Positions 47,101-59,039 of a stretch of 64,000 nucleotides of DNA are shown here, piece by piece. The stretch is taken from the NCBI GenBank assembly GCA_019843655.1, contig JACDQD010000007.1:25190365-25254364 (forward strand). The letters are read 5' to 3'. The notes under the pieces were generated by a model. That model was not told the DNA's origin and did no database searches. It saw only the letters and a list, made by a program, of their open reading frames with translations. Source of the DNA: Lethocerus indicus (lineage: Eukaryota > Arthropoda > Insecta > Hemiptera > Belostomatidae). Both the position numbers and the translations under genes were made by a program. Numbering within the stretch: position 1 is the first letter of the stretch; each line of letters starts with the position of its first letter.

Positions 47101-50100
47101 ACATGTCCTACTTCTGATTCTGAAACTATTATTAACAGCAATGTACCCGAGTTATAATTCTTTATTCATATTTTGATTGCATTGTTTTCTGAAAATCTAT
47201 GTTCAAAACATGCAGCTGTACTGATATCAATGTTTTAATAACAACTAATGTAAATCCATAGAGGATATGGATTGATACATCCATTGCTTTGAAAATGATT
47301 TTCAGTTTATCATTTTCTAACAGGAAGTTTATAACATCTAAAACAAATTTATATAGACTGCAATTTTGTGGTTTCTTTAGAATTAAGATATTAACGAACT
47401 CCACAATAAAATTACATGCAGTTAAAGAATAGAAAAAACACTAAACTTGAATTCACAATATTTCCTCTAACCTCCTTCCAATGAGACTACAATATTCATT
47501 TCTGAAAGATCAAAAGCCACATGACGAATGTGCACCTTTTGCAATACAAGTTGCTGAAAATCTTCAAACTTTTACAGCTCTCAATAAACTAATTGTCCTA
47601 GGATTACTAAATTTTCTGCTAAGGAGCTAGGTCCTTAACTACAGAAACAAATTTGTTCCCTTTTGGCCTCATAAGGTGGCAGTGGTACAGACAATACTTG
47701 AAACTCAAGTCCCCTTTCCAATGTGCCCTCTTGGCCCAATTACAAAGCTCACTTCTCGGAAGTATCTCTTCTTTTCTTCTTTGGCCAATCCCCCCCCCCA
47801 CATCATCTTTACAGCGAGACCAGAGCAAAAATCCAGCAACTTATCCAGCAGCCTCAATTCAACTTATACTTCAGTCCTCTACAACTGCAGTTGTATAACC
47901 TGCCCATATGAATCAGCAAAGCTGCCAGGCCCAACATTTTATGGCGTAGTTTATTAAAACTATCAAGTTTATTCGCCCGATAAAGCGGTGTTTATCAGTG
48001 TGTCAATCCATTTCCTGGCACTAAACCAATAGTGTTGAGAGAATTCTAAAAATTCTCTCGCAATCTTACAGAATCCCAGGGCCAAAGTTCCATCAACAAT
48101 TTCTGTTTTCAATAATACACTATCCTAATCCGCAAGATTGAATTACAGGGCTCTAATTATTCCAAGGAATCCTAAGTATGATTAGTCTGCAAGGCAGTGA
48201 AATCCTTCCGATAAAGTGGCCCCTCCATCACTTTATTTTTTATTAAGTTTTAAGTGTCAAATTACAGGTCATAATTGAAATAAACGAAGGTCAAACTTTA
48301 GAATTTTTATCGACGGTTAACATCAAAGGGCGAGCGGTTGTTTTCTCCGGGATGCGCGTCGTTAAGACTAGTTTCATAACAAAATGTCCGTTTCCGATTC
48401 AACGTTTAAACTGGAGGAAACTGAAATCAAGTTTTTTTTTTGAGAGATCAAAATTACAACAGTGGGAGGAGGTCCCCCCCACCATTTCAATGTTGGTAGG
48501 TTCCAAATCTCTCTCCCACCGTCGACGGGAGAGTCCAAATTGGCGCCCCCCCCCATCCCCTCCGAGAGGAGAGGAGAGTATCGACGTGAGGTGTGCCAGG
48601 AGGTGAAGAGGGAGGGGAAATATAGCAGCATTATGTAGAGCAACACTAGAGGGGTGGGTGGGGGGCTGAAAGCCGGAGTATAATCAATGAGTCAATAGCG
48701 GCGGCGGCGGCGGCGGCGGCCCGGCCCGGCCCGGCTACCCGACCACGCCCTCTCCTCTCGCTCTACCACCAACTACTCCCCCACCACTCGACCACCCTTT
48801 TTAATACGTACAATTCTTTTTTATTTTTTGTCGTATCCTAAATTATTGTCCCCCGCCACACTACGGAAGGGATGGGGAGGGTGCGTCACCGTTTATTAAA
48901 AGAAAAGCGGTGCCACTACGCATTTAAAAGAGGGGGGGGGGAACACTGTCCGGGGAGCGACGATAGGATGTAAGGATTTTTGGGGGACATTTTGAAATGT
49001 TACGTCATCCATGATACGATACCGGGAATAGTCCTATGCAAACGCTAAAGATTAGATTGTCGGATTCGAGAAAAATCAAATTATTTGATTTGAAGACGGA
49101 TATCGGGCGAGAGGGAGGAAGTGACAAACGGGTAGGGGCGTTTTCGGTCGCGATATGAAATTCTGTCTATCTAACGATCGTTAAGAAGTTGATAATACAC
49201 GAAACCGGTCTAAAGTTCAGTTTATTATTGCCTCGGGTTCTATTCGTGATCGCTGCGATTTTTCCATAATCACCAACGTCGCAGGGATAGGGCGCTACGG
49301 GGCACTCCCTCATACAATCTTGGAATCACCCGGTGGACCTATTTCTCCTTCCTCTCCCTCTTTCTCAGGTATTCCGGACGGGCGATACAAAAATGTGGAT
49401 AGGGGGTCACGGGGGCCTATACCGGGGCGGGGAAGGGAAAGAACCCGGTTTTTCCGGTTTATTCCCGCGGGGAATGGAGCCGGCCGGTAATGGGACCGAC
49501 GTTAAGTGGAGCCCGCCGCCCATACGCATTGTCCCACCACGCAGAGAAATGTCTCCGGCGATATTAAATTGGAGAAATCCTATTTTCTATACTGGAAATC
49601 GAGAAATACCGCTTCGAGCTGAATTCCTTCCAGAGTCAAACAGGTAAAGGAGCAGAGTTCCGGTACAGTACGCGAAAAAAATATATCGATCCGCTAACCG
49701 AGGTCACTACACGGGGGAAATTTCCTATTTTTGTTTTGTCCCTCGGACAGAATCGTTACAAACCTGCCTCGAGTGGAAGAATTCTAAATACGCCGAACCA
49801 AAACCCTAAATTTAAATTCGCATCAGGAATTTAGGCCGTCATATTGTTCATATTATGTGGTCTGTAATTGTGGAAGAGGGAGAGGGGACGGGGTCCAGTC
49901 ACCGTACAGTTAGTTTACCTTGTTTAGAGCTGTTCCACCGCTATGACTCATACGGTTATATAGCGGGGCTCTCTCCTTACGCTCACCACTACCACACTAC
50001 CACTATAGCCTACCCGTTTGCGTTCGGCCTCTTCACGCCCGTCTGGAATAAAAGGAAAAAAGGAAATTCCCCGGCGTCTTTCAATAAAGCATATCGACTG

Positions 50101-53100
50101 GGGATCTCTATTAACAAAAAATTAAAATGAACTCTTGAGTTGACCGTAATCGAAGGAACCAGAGAGAGAGAGAGAAAGAGATCCCCCGCCAAGCTATTTT
50201 AGGCAGAGGGGGCAACCTTATTGAAGGCCGTTCAATTTAATTTATTATTGCCGAAAGCTGATTTATTATTGCAGTCTCCGCTCTAGGTTTATATCTGGCT
50301 TCCTGCAGGCCCCTATGTACATAACATTGGAGACAAAAATAACAGATGGGCTTCTTCCACACATGAAATCCTAACGCCCCTTTTAGGAAAATATTATACT
50401 TTGCTTCTACTACATTAGTTTATACACCATAGTGTATATAAATAAACGGTTATAACGGTCTCCCATCTGGATAATAGTAAAAGTATTCACATTAAGGACA
50501 ACAATTATTCACAAAATGCTGAAAACAATCAATAATTGAGTAGGCACTGATATAACAGTAAGATAAGTTTACATTAAATACAACTAGCCAGGTCTGTTGG
50601 TTAACTACACTATTTCCATTGATATTTCCCAATATATATTTTTTTAATTGTATCAAAACAAATTATAATACACTTAAAATCCTCAAAAAAGAACAATTTG
50701 AAATGTTATATTTCAATGGTCAATAACTGGAACTGAATTAAAGGGGGACTTTAACAAAAATTGGTATAAGAAAAATATGTTATAAAGAACTAACCCTAGA
50801 AATTATTATTACGAAAATTATTCTCCTTATTCTTTAGAATATAAGTGATTTTAGCGGAATCTTTTATATCTAATTATGTTATAAGAATACATTACTTATT
50901 ACACAATATTGCGTCAATTAAATGTGGAAAAAAAATAATTGTGGTAAAAGTTTAAATGTGAAATTCATTTTAAAAGCATTTTTTCCCTAAGAATTAATAA
51001 TGCACACCCAGGTTAATTTATCTCTTAACCTAAACCCAAGGGTACACAGTGAGAACGTGCACAGTCACAATGATTCAAGACACACATTTAGCCACATTGA
51101 GCCATCAAAAAAGTTAATGATGATATCATTTTAAGATAATTCTACACTCAACAGTCAAATCTTTGAAATTAATAATATATTTTATTTCATTATATTTTCT
51201 CAGTGAATGTCAAATAAATAGCTTAAGACAGTATGAACATTTTACACGAAATAAGATCAATTCGAGAAAAAAAAATTGTAATTCAAAGATACATCAAAGA
51301 TAAAGAAAGTCTACCCAAAAAGTTATTCCAAAAGATAATATATCTTCTATAATATTCAAACTCCATAAGGTTGAGTTGAACAGAAATTTTTCCTGTATCA
51401 ATCATTTCTGAGTCACTAAAACAAGGTTGTATTGGATGTCAGGAAAACAACCTTGAGTCATAATGGAAGGGTAGAGAGAGTTCAAAAAAATCAATAATTT
51501 TGTTAAAAGGAAAAAAATTAGCTTTGTTTTTCACTTCATTAAAAACAGTTAGTGTTGCAGCAGTTAAAATTTCTTTCTTGAAAAATGTAAAATACTTATA
51601 ATTAATGAAATTTAAGGATTGGATATAATTTGGTATATCTGAAAAGAGGAATGCAACAATAGCAGAAGATAAAATTGTGCCATAAAATAATAAAATAGTC
51701 TTTTTATCTGACTGTCCAACAAAAAAAATTACACAATTCTGGGTAAACAACGACAGATGAAGACAACAAGAATAGGTAATAAAAATGGAATAAGAAAAAA
51801 TAATTGCTTCTCAGTTTTAACAAATTGAGGTGCCGTTACCTTCAAATGGCTATATAAGTTTAAAACCCTGGGGCTGAGATAAATAGAATGTTAAAGACAG
51901 AAGGATGATATTTTTCTTATCAAGCTTATCAGAGTAGAGACATGAGAGAAAAGTGGAACAGGAAGCTGTCGGCTAACCTTTCAATTTAATCAACTTTTAC
52001 AAGTACAGGAGATACCGCGGGGTACTAAGAACATTTGAGCCATTTTCAAAAACATTTTCCTTTTAAGTTATAGTAATAAAAAATTCAAGTGCCCAATCAA
52101 AGGAAATTAATCATCATTGTGATTATTGAGATTAAAAAAATATACATACCATCACTGAAATATTTTGTAACTCCATTCTCTTATCTTACCATTTTTCTAT
52201 CCCGTAATTTAACACACTTAAAATCTGACAAGTGTGAATGTGAAAATTACACAACTGATTCATATTTTTGTCCTTATTCATTGCAAAATTTAAAGTAAAA
52301 AACATTTATTTAATTGTAAGATATTAAATTAAAAATCACCAAGTGTTTGTTTCAAGTTATTCAATTAAATTATTGCAGGTAATACATTCCAAACCCCCAT
52401 AATCCTGAAAGTTGAAATATGCCAACAGTTCACATCTAAGTACTACAGAAAAACAATACAACTCCATTTTCTAGGCATATTTTCATTAAAAATTCCCACA
52501 CTTTTATAAAATGTAAATCCTTAATAGGATAATATATTTTTCAATGCTAGTAAAGGTTTAAAGCAATAATGTACACTTAAATCTAAGAAAATGCTGAACA
52601 CCCACATCAATGCAATTAACTCATAAAATACTGGTAACACATTTAAATGTTTCTGTCAATTTCAAGAATTTGCAATTTAAAATATTATATCAGCATCACT
52701 AATTTAAATTAAAAATTTTTTAATGAATTATAAAATATATTTATATTCAACAAAAATTAAACAACCATCTATAAATATTGTTTTTTCCAATATTTGTATC
52801 ACTTTTTATTCCATAATATGAGACTATAATAATACTAATTGTAAAGGGTCACAAAATAAGGACACTAATATAGAGGCATGTGATTTGAGACAGTGAACCC
52901 TAATAACGAAAAGTCTTAGTGTAATTTAAAACCCTACCAAGGTTATTGCTAAACAGTGGACTCTCAATTATTTGAACAAAATTAAATAAAGTATATTAGC
53001 AAATGTTTCTTTAAAATATTTGCTATTCAAGCCTACTTGAACACATAAGTATTGAGAATCCGGCATGGTATCAAAGAAGAAAATTAAATCAAGAAGCTAA

Positions 53101-53714
53101 TTTTACTTTGTACAAAAAAAGGAATAATTGTTTCCTATTAATTAAGCGTATAATTATTTTTAATAACAAATGTTTCAAATTGTTTTCTGTCCAGTTAAAT
53201 ATCAAGACATCCGGTTTCTTGGGCACCTGAAATTCTACTGTATTGACCATTGCAAATCATATTGAAATATAGTTATTGGTCCAAATAATGTCAAGAGCCA
53301 CTAATAATAATAGGAATGAATAAATCAATTCTATTAGTAAATTACAAATCATTGGATATATACAAGGATCGGAGGTGTCCAACTTGAGACATAAATCGGC
53401 TGTTATGTACTTACTAATACATCATAACAGATGTCCCTGAGCTCTTTTTCAACTTTCTCCCTGTATTCGCGCGCCATCTGCTGTTTGCGTTCAGAGCCCT
53501 CAGTCTTCTGTTCGATCGAGGAGATGACACGCCAGGATGATCTGCGAGCGCCGACGACGTTTTTGTAGGCGACAGAGAGGAGGTTGCGCTCCTCGTTGGA
53601 GAGCTCAACCCCGGTCTCTGTCACCGCCTTCATTGCGGAGGCCATGTCATCGTATCTCTCCGCCTGTTCGGCCAACTTTGCCCTTTGCACCAACTCCTCT
53701 TTGTCCACAGACAT
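38199..53714 (-). CDS. 14-3-3zeta: 14-3-3 zeta (247 aa; two alternative third coding exons)
   Basis: Dimeric cytosolic adaptor binding phosphoserine/threonine motifs in kinases, Raf/Ras and other signalling partners. Minus-strand exons: 53714-53415 (residues 1-100), 42962-42839 (101-141), then either 41080-40917 or 40244-40081 (142-196), and 38354-38199 (197-247, TGA). Either choice totals 744 nt, 247 aa, matching the family. Hallmarks: [49 protein letters not shown] and [18 protein letters not shown]. Groove residues are present: Lys51, Arg58, Arg129, Tyr130, Leu174, Asn175, Glu182 (human numbers plus 2). The first coding exon has an 8-nt leader after an ATTATAG acceptor at 53723, so at least one noncoding 5' exon lies upstream, most likely in the GC-rich block at 54.9-57.95 kb. 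The intron between coding exons 1 and 2 is about 10.4 kb and contains unusual GC islands. Confidence 0.97.
40081..40244 (-). CDS. 14-3-3zeta: 14-3-3zeta alternative exon 3b (residues 142-196)
   Basis: 164 nt with the same phases as copy 3a, acceptor TTTGTTTAG and donor CAG|GTAAAC. It encodes the same segment with seven changes: D153E, E156D, S158A, L184I, D188G, K189R, Q192H. All groove residues are conserved. The frame is intact and synonymous differences from 3a are frequent, so this is an old, selected exon duplication rather than a pseudo-exon. The intron between 3a and 3b is 672 nt. Confidence 0.92.
40917..41080 (-). CDS. 14-3-3zeta: 14-3-3zeta alternative exon 3a (residues 142-196)
   Basis: 164 nt, entered in phase 1 and left in phase 0, with acceptor TTTGCAG and donor CAG|GTCTGT. 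It encodes the segment from [17 protein letters not shown] to [12 protein letters not shown] and is the version closest to the usual animal 14-3-3zeta sequence. Groove residues Leu174, Asn175, Val178 and Glu182 are present. It lies 5' of copy 3b in the transcript. The donor is weak at positions +3 to +6, consistent with regulated use. Confidence 0.93.
43800..46570. promoter_or_regulatory. Intronic GC/CpG-rich island I (14-3-3zeta intron 1)
   Basis: A block of about 2.7 kb much richer in GC and CpG than the intron around it, lying just 5' (gene sense) of the second coding exon. It contains ATGGCG motifs near 45896 and 46018 and poly-C/poly-G runs. No exon with both splice sites joins it to the 14-3-3zeta frame. 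It may be an internal promoter, an enhancer, or a transcription unit for a noncoding RNA; this is inference from composition. Confidence 0.4.
48290..50240. promoter_or_regulatory. Intronic GC/CpG-rich island II with (CGG)n
   Basis: Second GC-rich block in the long 14-3-3zeta intron. It includes a (CGG)n run and CCCGG repeats at 48698-48735, homopurine runs and poly-C. Several open frames of 60-104 codons occur, as expected in GC-rich DNA, but none resembles a known protein. An alternative promoter is one explanation. Confidence 0.4.
48698..48735. repeat. (CGG)n trinucleotide tract followed by (CCCGG)n
   Basis: About eight GGC/CGG units in a row, then three CCCGG-type units. This is a striking contrast to the AT-rich intron and typical of promoter/5'UTR islands. 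Confidence 0.95.
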
Positions 53715-53722
53715 TACTGCTT
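53715..53722 (-). other. 5'UTR part of 14-3-3zeta first coding exon
   Basis: Eight noncoding bases (AAGCAGTA) between a TTGATTATAG acceptor and the ATG at 53714-53712. This shows that the transcript starts in an upstream exon. Confidence 0.6.
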
Positions 53723-56700
53723 CTATAATCAACAACCAACAAACATACAATGCAATAATGTAAAGAGTGAAAAATTAAATTTTTCTCAACGTCTTAAAAG
53801 GCTATCTTACAAACTAAGGTCCGTGGCGTACAGACGTATCGAACCGACCTTATTAAATTAAAGAATAAATATAGAAATAAATATAAATATATAAAAGAAT
53901 AAAGAATTAAATTAAATTCGCCATTAACGATTAAAATTATAACAAGAAAATTCAAGTGCCAAAGGCTTTTGAATTATCTATGTTAAATTTACTAGTAGCA
54001 ATGAAAACTGAGTTTGAAAAAAAAATCAAATGAACTCGACAAAGTTACAATCTAACTATCAAATACATTGGAAAAAAACTTTTGAAAGTTAAATAACTAA
54101 TATACATTACTATAATGGACTTAAACAATGCATTAAATAGTATTTCAGTTTAGAATTATGTACAAATCATGGTGGAAGAAAATTGTGCAATAAATTTTAG
54201 AAAAAAACCAAACTAATTCCAATCTATGGCCTACCACAAAATTATATAGAACCCCACCCATAAATAATACAAAGTAGACACAAAATATCTAAAGGGTGGC
54301 TACCTTACTCCACCCTCGAGTTAGAATTAAAGTCGGAGAGTACATAAAATAAGGCCTACAAGGGATTGAAGGGCCTGTACCTAGGAGTGAATCTAGGGGA
54401 CACCAAACCAAGCTCACCCTTCAACACCAAGGGATGAAATGAGACCCCTTAAGAACTGCCACTATCCAATGGTGCAGGGCACCACCCCCCATTACCACAA
54501 GATTTCGAAAAATCAATTTCTGTCCCAATTCTTAATATTATTTAGATCAATGGATCTGGGGTGTGGTTCTGAATTTTGGAAATTTGCAAATTGCACATTT
54601 TTTCAAATTAAATTTTGCCCAGAATCATAATTAGTTATTGCAAAACCAATCCTCGAGGAACAATTTCCCGGATCTAAATATCTAGATCCAAATTACAATT
54701 TTCAATTGGGGTCCCTAGGTGAAACTATACTACTGAAACTATAACTAGAGTAGTAGTAATTATAGCAAAGTACTCAGTCCAGTTCAAGTACTAAATTATT
54801 AAACAATTAATAAAGTAAAAGAATGGGTGTGGTTCAGAATTTTCACTAGTCTACTTTCATGGAAGGATAGTTTTTTAGAATCTTCCCCTTTCTTTAGAAA
54901 AATAAGTACAAGGCTACCCCTCCCACGCAAGGACCATCCTAAGGGATGATGCCCCCTGCACCGACCGCCAAGTCCTCCATTTCAAGGTTACAAACGAAAA
55001 AAAATTTTTTTTCCCCCAATTCCCCCCACCCAAAACGAAGGGAGAGGGGCCGGTGAGGCCCGCCGTGGCAGAGCGGCCCCGATCAATAGTACCCCCACCT
55101 CCCGGCTACCACGTTTCCAAGGGCCCCCCCGGACCCAAATTTCACAATTTTCTATAACCCTCCGACTACCCGACAAGGCCCGAAAGCTCAGGCGGAAACG
55201 GAAAAAATTTTAAAAATAGTCGACGAATAAGATGAGAGGAGGTCGGGCCAGATGATCGTGTACGACGAAGACACACAAGGGGAGGGGGGGGGGTCGGCCG
55301 CAACGCAATTACCCGATCGGTATTTCTCTCTCACTCTCTCTATATAAGAAAGGTAAGGGGCGCTAGGGCTAATCGAGAATACCCGGTACGGAGTATTACC
55401 TTAAAACTAAATTCCGTTCTAGAGAATTAAAAAAATACGAGTCGGCGAAGAGCTGACGCGCACTGGACGACGAGGGCCACCGGTGGTATGTGCGACTGGC
55501 GACACCCGAGCCTACACCGCACGATAAACTATGAAAGGCCGCGTACGACTATATATACATGTATACCCTACGACGCTATACGCTAGAAAGACACTGGCGG
55601 AATTGACATGTAGAGGGACGAGGCGTAGTAAGGCGAGGGTGGGGCGACTGCGCAGTGCCCCCTCCTCCTCGTCTTACCCCAGGCCCCCAGCCCCACCACG
55701 AGGGCATCGATCCGCAGGGCCCCCCCCCCCCCAGACCAAGCCCCGGTGCACGAGAGGAGGGGCCCGTAACCGAAAGGTCTCCGCCCATTGCACAATTCTA
55801 CACTATCGGGCCACATCCAGAGGCCGGAAAACGATGAAAAAAAGGTGCCGACGAAACTAAACGGGCTCACCGAAGCGATGTAGTTCCGAAGACGGGCGGC
55901 AGTTTATCGCTACGTCCGCTGTACTACCGGACTACTACTATACGATATTCTCCGGGAAAAATCGAAAAGGATGGAGGGTGCGGGGGCGGGGTGCCGCTAC
56001 TCGTCCGTCCTATCCTCCGGATCTTCCTTCCAAAATGGCGTCTATAGGGGGGAGGGGGCGCCGCGGCGGAATGGCGCACCGTAACCCCCCTCCCTCCCAC
56101 CAAACCGACCGAAAAATCAATACGAGGAAACTGGCGCTTCCACCCCCTTCGAGAACCCCCCCACCGGGAAAATTGACCCACGCTTTTCACCTTTCACCCT
56201 CGCGAAAACCGACGAAAACTAACGGCCGTCCAGGGTGAGGGGGCGGCCCGGAACCGGCAGGCGTGAAGTAGGCGTGGTCGTCCGGTGACATAAATGCATC
56301 GTGCTCAACATTCTACGGTAGCGAAGCGAACTACGTTATCATCCTTAAGGAATATTCGACAGTTAACATAATATTACCGTAACGGAAAAAAATGAAGATA
56401 AAATAACAGAAGCGTGCAATGTTTTAAGTACCAAGTATACCTAGAGTCTCGTGGGCTTTCCGAAGATTAACTGGAAGACGGACGACAGACGAGAGACTCT
56501 CTCCGGCGACTCGACTACTACTATACTACAGAGTACTAGTGAAGGTTACTCATAAGACCGGTCGCTCAACCGTACTCCACTTAGGACATTTGCCGCTGGG
56601 CTCTCTCTGCGGAATGAAAATGCGCGGCGGTCTCGTGATACTAGAGGAGGTGCGGAAGAGGCCGGAAAGAGAGAAGAGAGGTAGAAGGGGAGAGAGAGAG

Positions 56701-58535
56701 GCCCAGAGAATGACAGTCGGAGAGGACGGGCACAGCCACCAAGGCACCGAGGGAGGGAGGGGGGGAGGTAGGGGGATGGAGAGGGAGAGAGGGGGAGGAG
56801 GGGCGGGGCTTATGTAGTAGGAGGGGGGAGGGAGATTGGAGGCGGCGCGGTGGGGGCGGCACCGCACCGAGCTTAAAGGGTTAGCCTGAGATCATAGCTC
56901 ATTTTTGCTTCCCGGAGACTTTTGCCAAATCTGCGCGTACTACTATTAGAATTCGCAGTGTTACCTGTTGCGAAAGAAAAAATCCCCGTCTTACCTATTG
57001 CGACCGATAGACAGTGAATATAGAGTATAGCGCAAAGATCCGTTTGACTCGGGCCGAGGTCAAGAAAATAGGTGTAAGAAAATAAAAAATCGTCTCCGGA
57101 TTGCCGAATTAAAGCGAGGGGACACTTACGCGATGACGAAGCCGGTGAAAATAGAAGGACCAATTTACCGCTGGTAGGATAAGTGGTTATAAAAGGAAAT
57201 ATTCTAAAATGAGCCGGGGAGCGTTATTGCTCGGCTACGGTCCCGCGTTGCGAAATAAAAAATATTCGATAAATAAGTTCCTATTTAAATTTGAAAGGTA
57301 ACTTAGATGCGCGAACGGGTTCGAGACACGCGGGCGAGACCGAGAGGCGATGGCCCGGCTGCCAAAAATATTCACGGGCAACCCCCGGCGGTTAAACGAC
57401 CTCTCGTCAAATACTTAACGCTCGATCCTTTAGAGGAGTTGAAATGTTTGCCGGACTAGGGACCGCTGGGCGTGGGATCCGAGGTGGCGGAGATTGGGAA
57501 AAAGGGCGTGAAAAGCCCGGTGGCGACCAGCCGCGAGAAAAATCTCTCGTTCTCTCAAAAACGAATACGGCCCCCATGGAATCGATACGCGGCTCCATTG
57601 TTCGTAGTGAAATAATTCGGAAATATCGCGAAAACAAATACAATTCCCACGCGGATAGACAAAATTCTCCTCGTATTAGCCGGTAAATCTTTCCTGAAAC
57701 CAATATGGCGTTGGAGCACATTGGACACTCCTAAGGTGCGTCACACGTCTATACCTCTGTATCGATGAAAATTCGGTCGAAAAAATGCCGCGGACGAATC
57801 TAGAACTCACTTAATACTTACACGAGACTAAAACTGAATATCCTAAAGCTTTGGGGCACTAAAATCTAATACTTCCACTCACTTCACACAAAATCCTCGC
57901 AGAACTAGACGGCTCACTTAACTCGCCTCTCGAGCAAAAGACTGTAGGGGACAGCGGAAGAGGAACACTAAAACGGCGTGTTAAATTTTTTTCCAACGAA
58001 TTGAATTAAGAAAATTGTTCGGTATAAAATGAAAGTTGAATTTTTATGTGACAAAAATTTTCTTATTTGAGTAAAATTTCTTTAAATAACTAACTTTAGA
58101 TATTTTATACAAACTCTTGACAGGATATCAATCCACTGCTATTTGATTTCTTGTAACTGTAACATATGAAAAATATTAAAACGTTATATTCTTATGTTTT
58201 TAATATTATATAATCCTATAAATATCTAATATACGCCAAATATTAAACTATATTCGATAAATGTTACGCCTGATAAATATGTAATTACTCGATGCTAATA
58301 AATTCCCCTTAATATATTTAAAATTACTAAACCAAATACTTTAATTATGCCAATTTTTTGTTTAATACAAATAATTTTTATATAATCATTGTATTACAAT
58401 GTATGCATGTTGACTATAGTCAAGGGGAAGGTTATTGTTTGGTAGTCGGGTAGGTTAGGTATTTGGTTTTAAAGTATTAAAATTTTATTAGAATTCATTT
58501 TTAATTCGATTAATACACGGGACTATTTGTGAAGG
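53723..58535. promoter_or_regulatory. Shared 5' region of 14-3-3zeta (-) and MRTO4 (+)
   Basis: AT-rich up to about 54.3 kb, then strongly GC/CpG-rich from about 54.9 to 57.95 kb, then AT-rich again to the MRTO4 start codon. Features include a long GA-rich tract with GGGGCGGGGC (56640-56870), ATGGCG motifs near 56034 and 57705, and poly-C runs. On the minus strand GAA|GTGAGT at 57883/57882 is a strong candidate donor for a 14-3-3zeta noncoding first exon. The head-to-head layout suggests a divergent promoter within about 57.9-58.5 kb. No protein gene was recognised in this stretch. Confidence 0.5.
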
Positions 58536-59000
58536 ATGCCGAAATCAAAAAGGGATAAGAAAGGTACTTAAATTATTATTTTATTATTCACTTTTTTATG
58601 TCACGTGTTCCATTGCGCACGTGTTCCTCTCAAGTTCCCACGCACATTCCTGAAACATTACTTAATTGAAGATATTAAAGGACAACTACATGCTTGAACA
58701 TTTTGTTCTTGCTTATGATTGTTATAAATTTAAATTAAAAGGCCTCAGTTCTGTAAAGTATTAAAATATGTTGAGTAATCTGTCAGTCAAATGTAAAAAA
58801 AACTGGATTTAGCTTGTCTTCTGTAATAAACTTCTGTTTTCTTTTCTTTAATATTACCACTATACCATCTCATTTTTTATTATTTGGTTGTTCACCATTA
58901 CAGTTGAAATTCAATCTCAATTTAAGTTATATCATATTAATACACTTTTATTTAACATATATTTAGAATTGAAGAAATGAAATTACTTTCTGTATACCAG

Positions 59001-59039
<39 letters not shown>

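Noticed and set aside
47619..47957. Four overlapping open frames of 62-93 codons in three plus frames and one minus frame
   Set aside because: Several frames open at once indicates low stop density in this stretch. There is no family resemblance, and the stretch lies within a 14-3-3zeta intron.
55531..56867. Open frames up to 109 codons rich in Pro, Arg and Gly on both strands
   Set aside because: Expected in GC-rich promoter DNA; low-complexity Pro/Arg/Gly/Ser composition and mutually overlapping frames.
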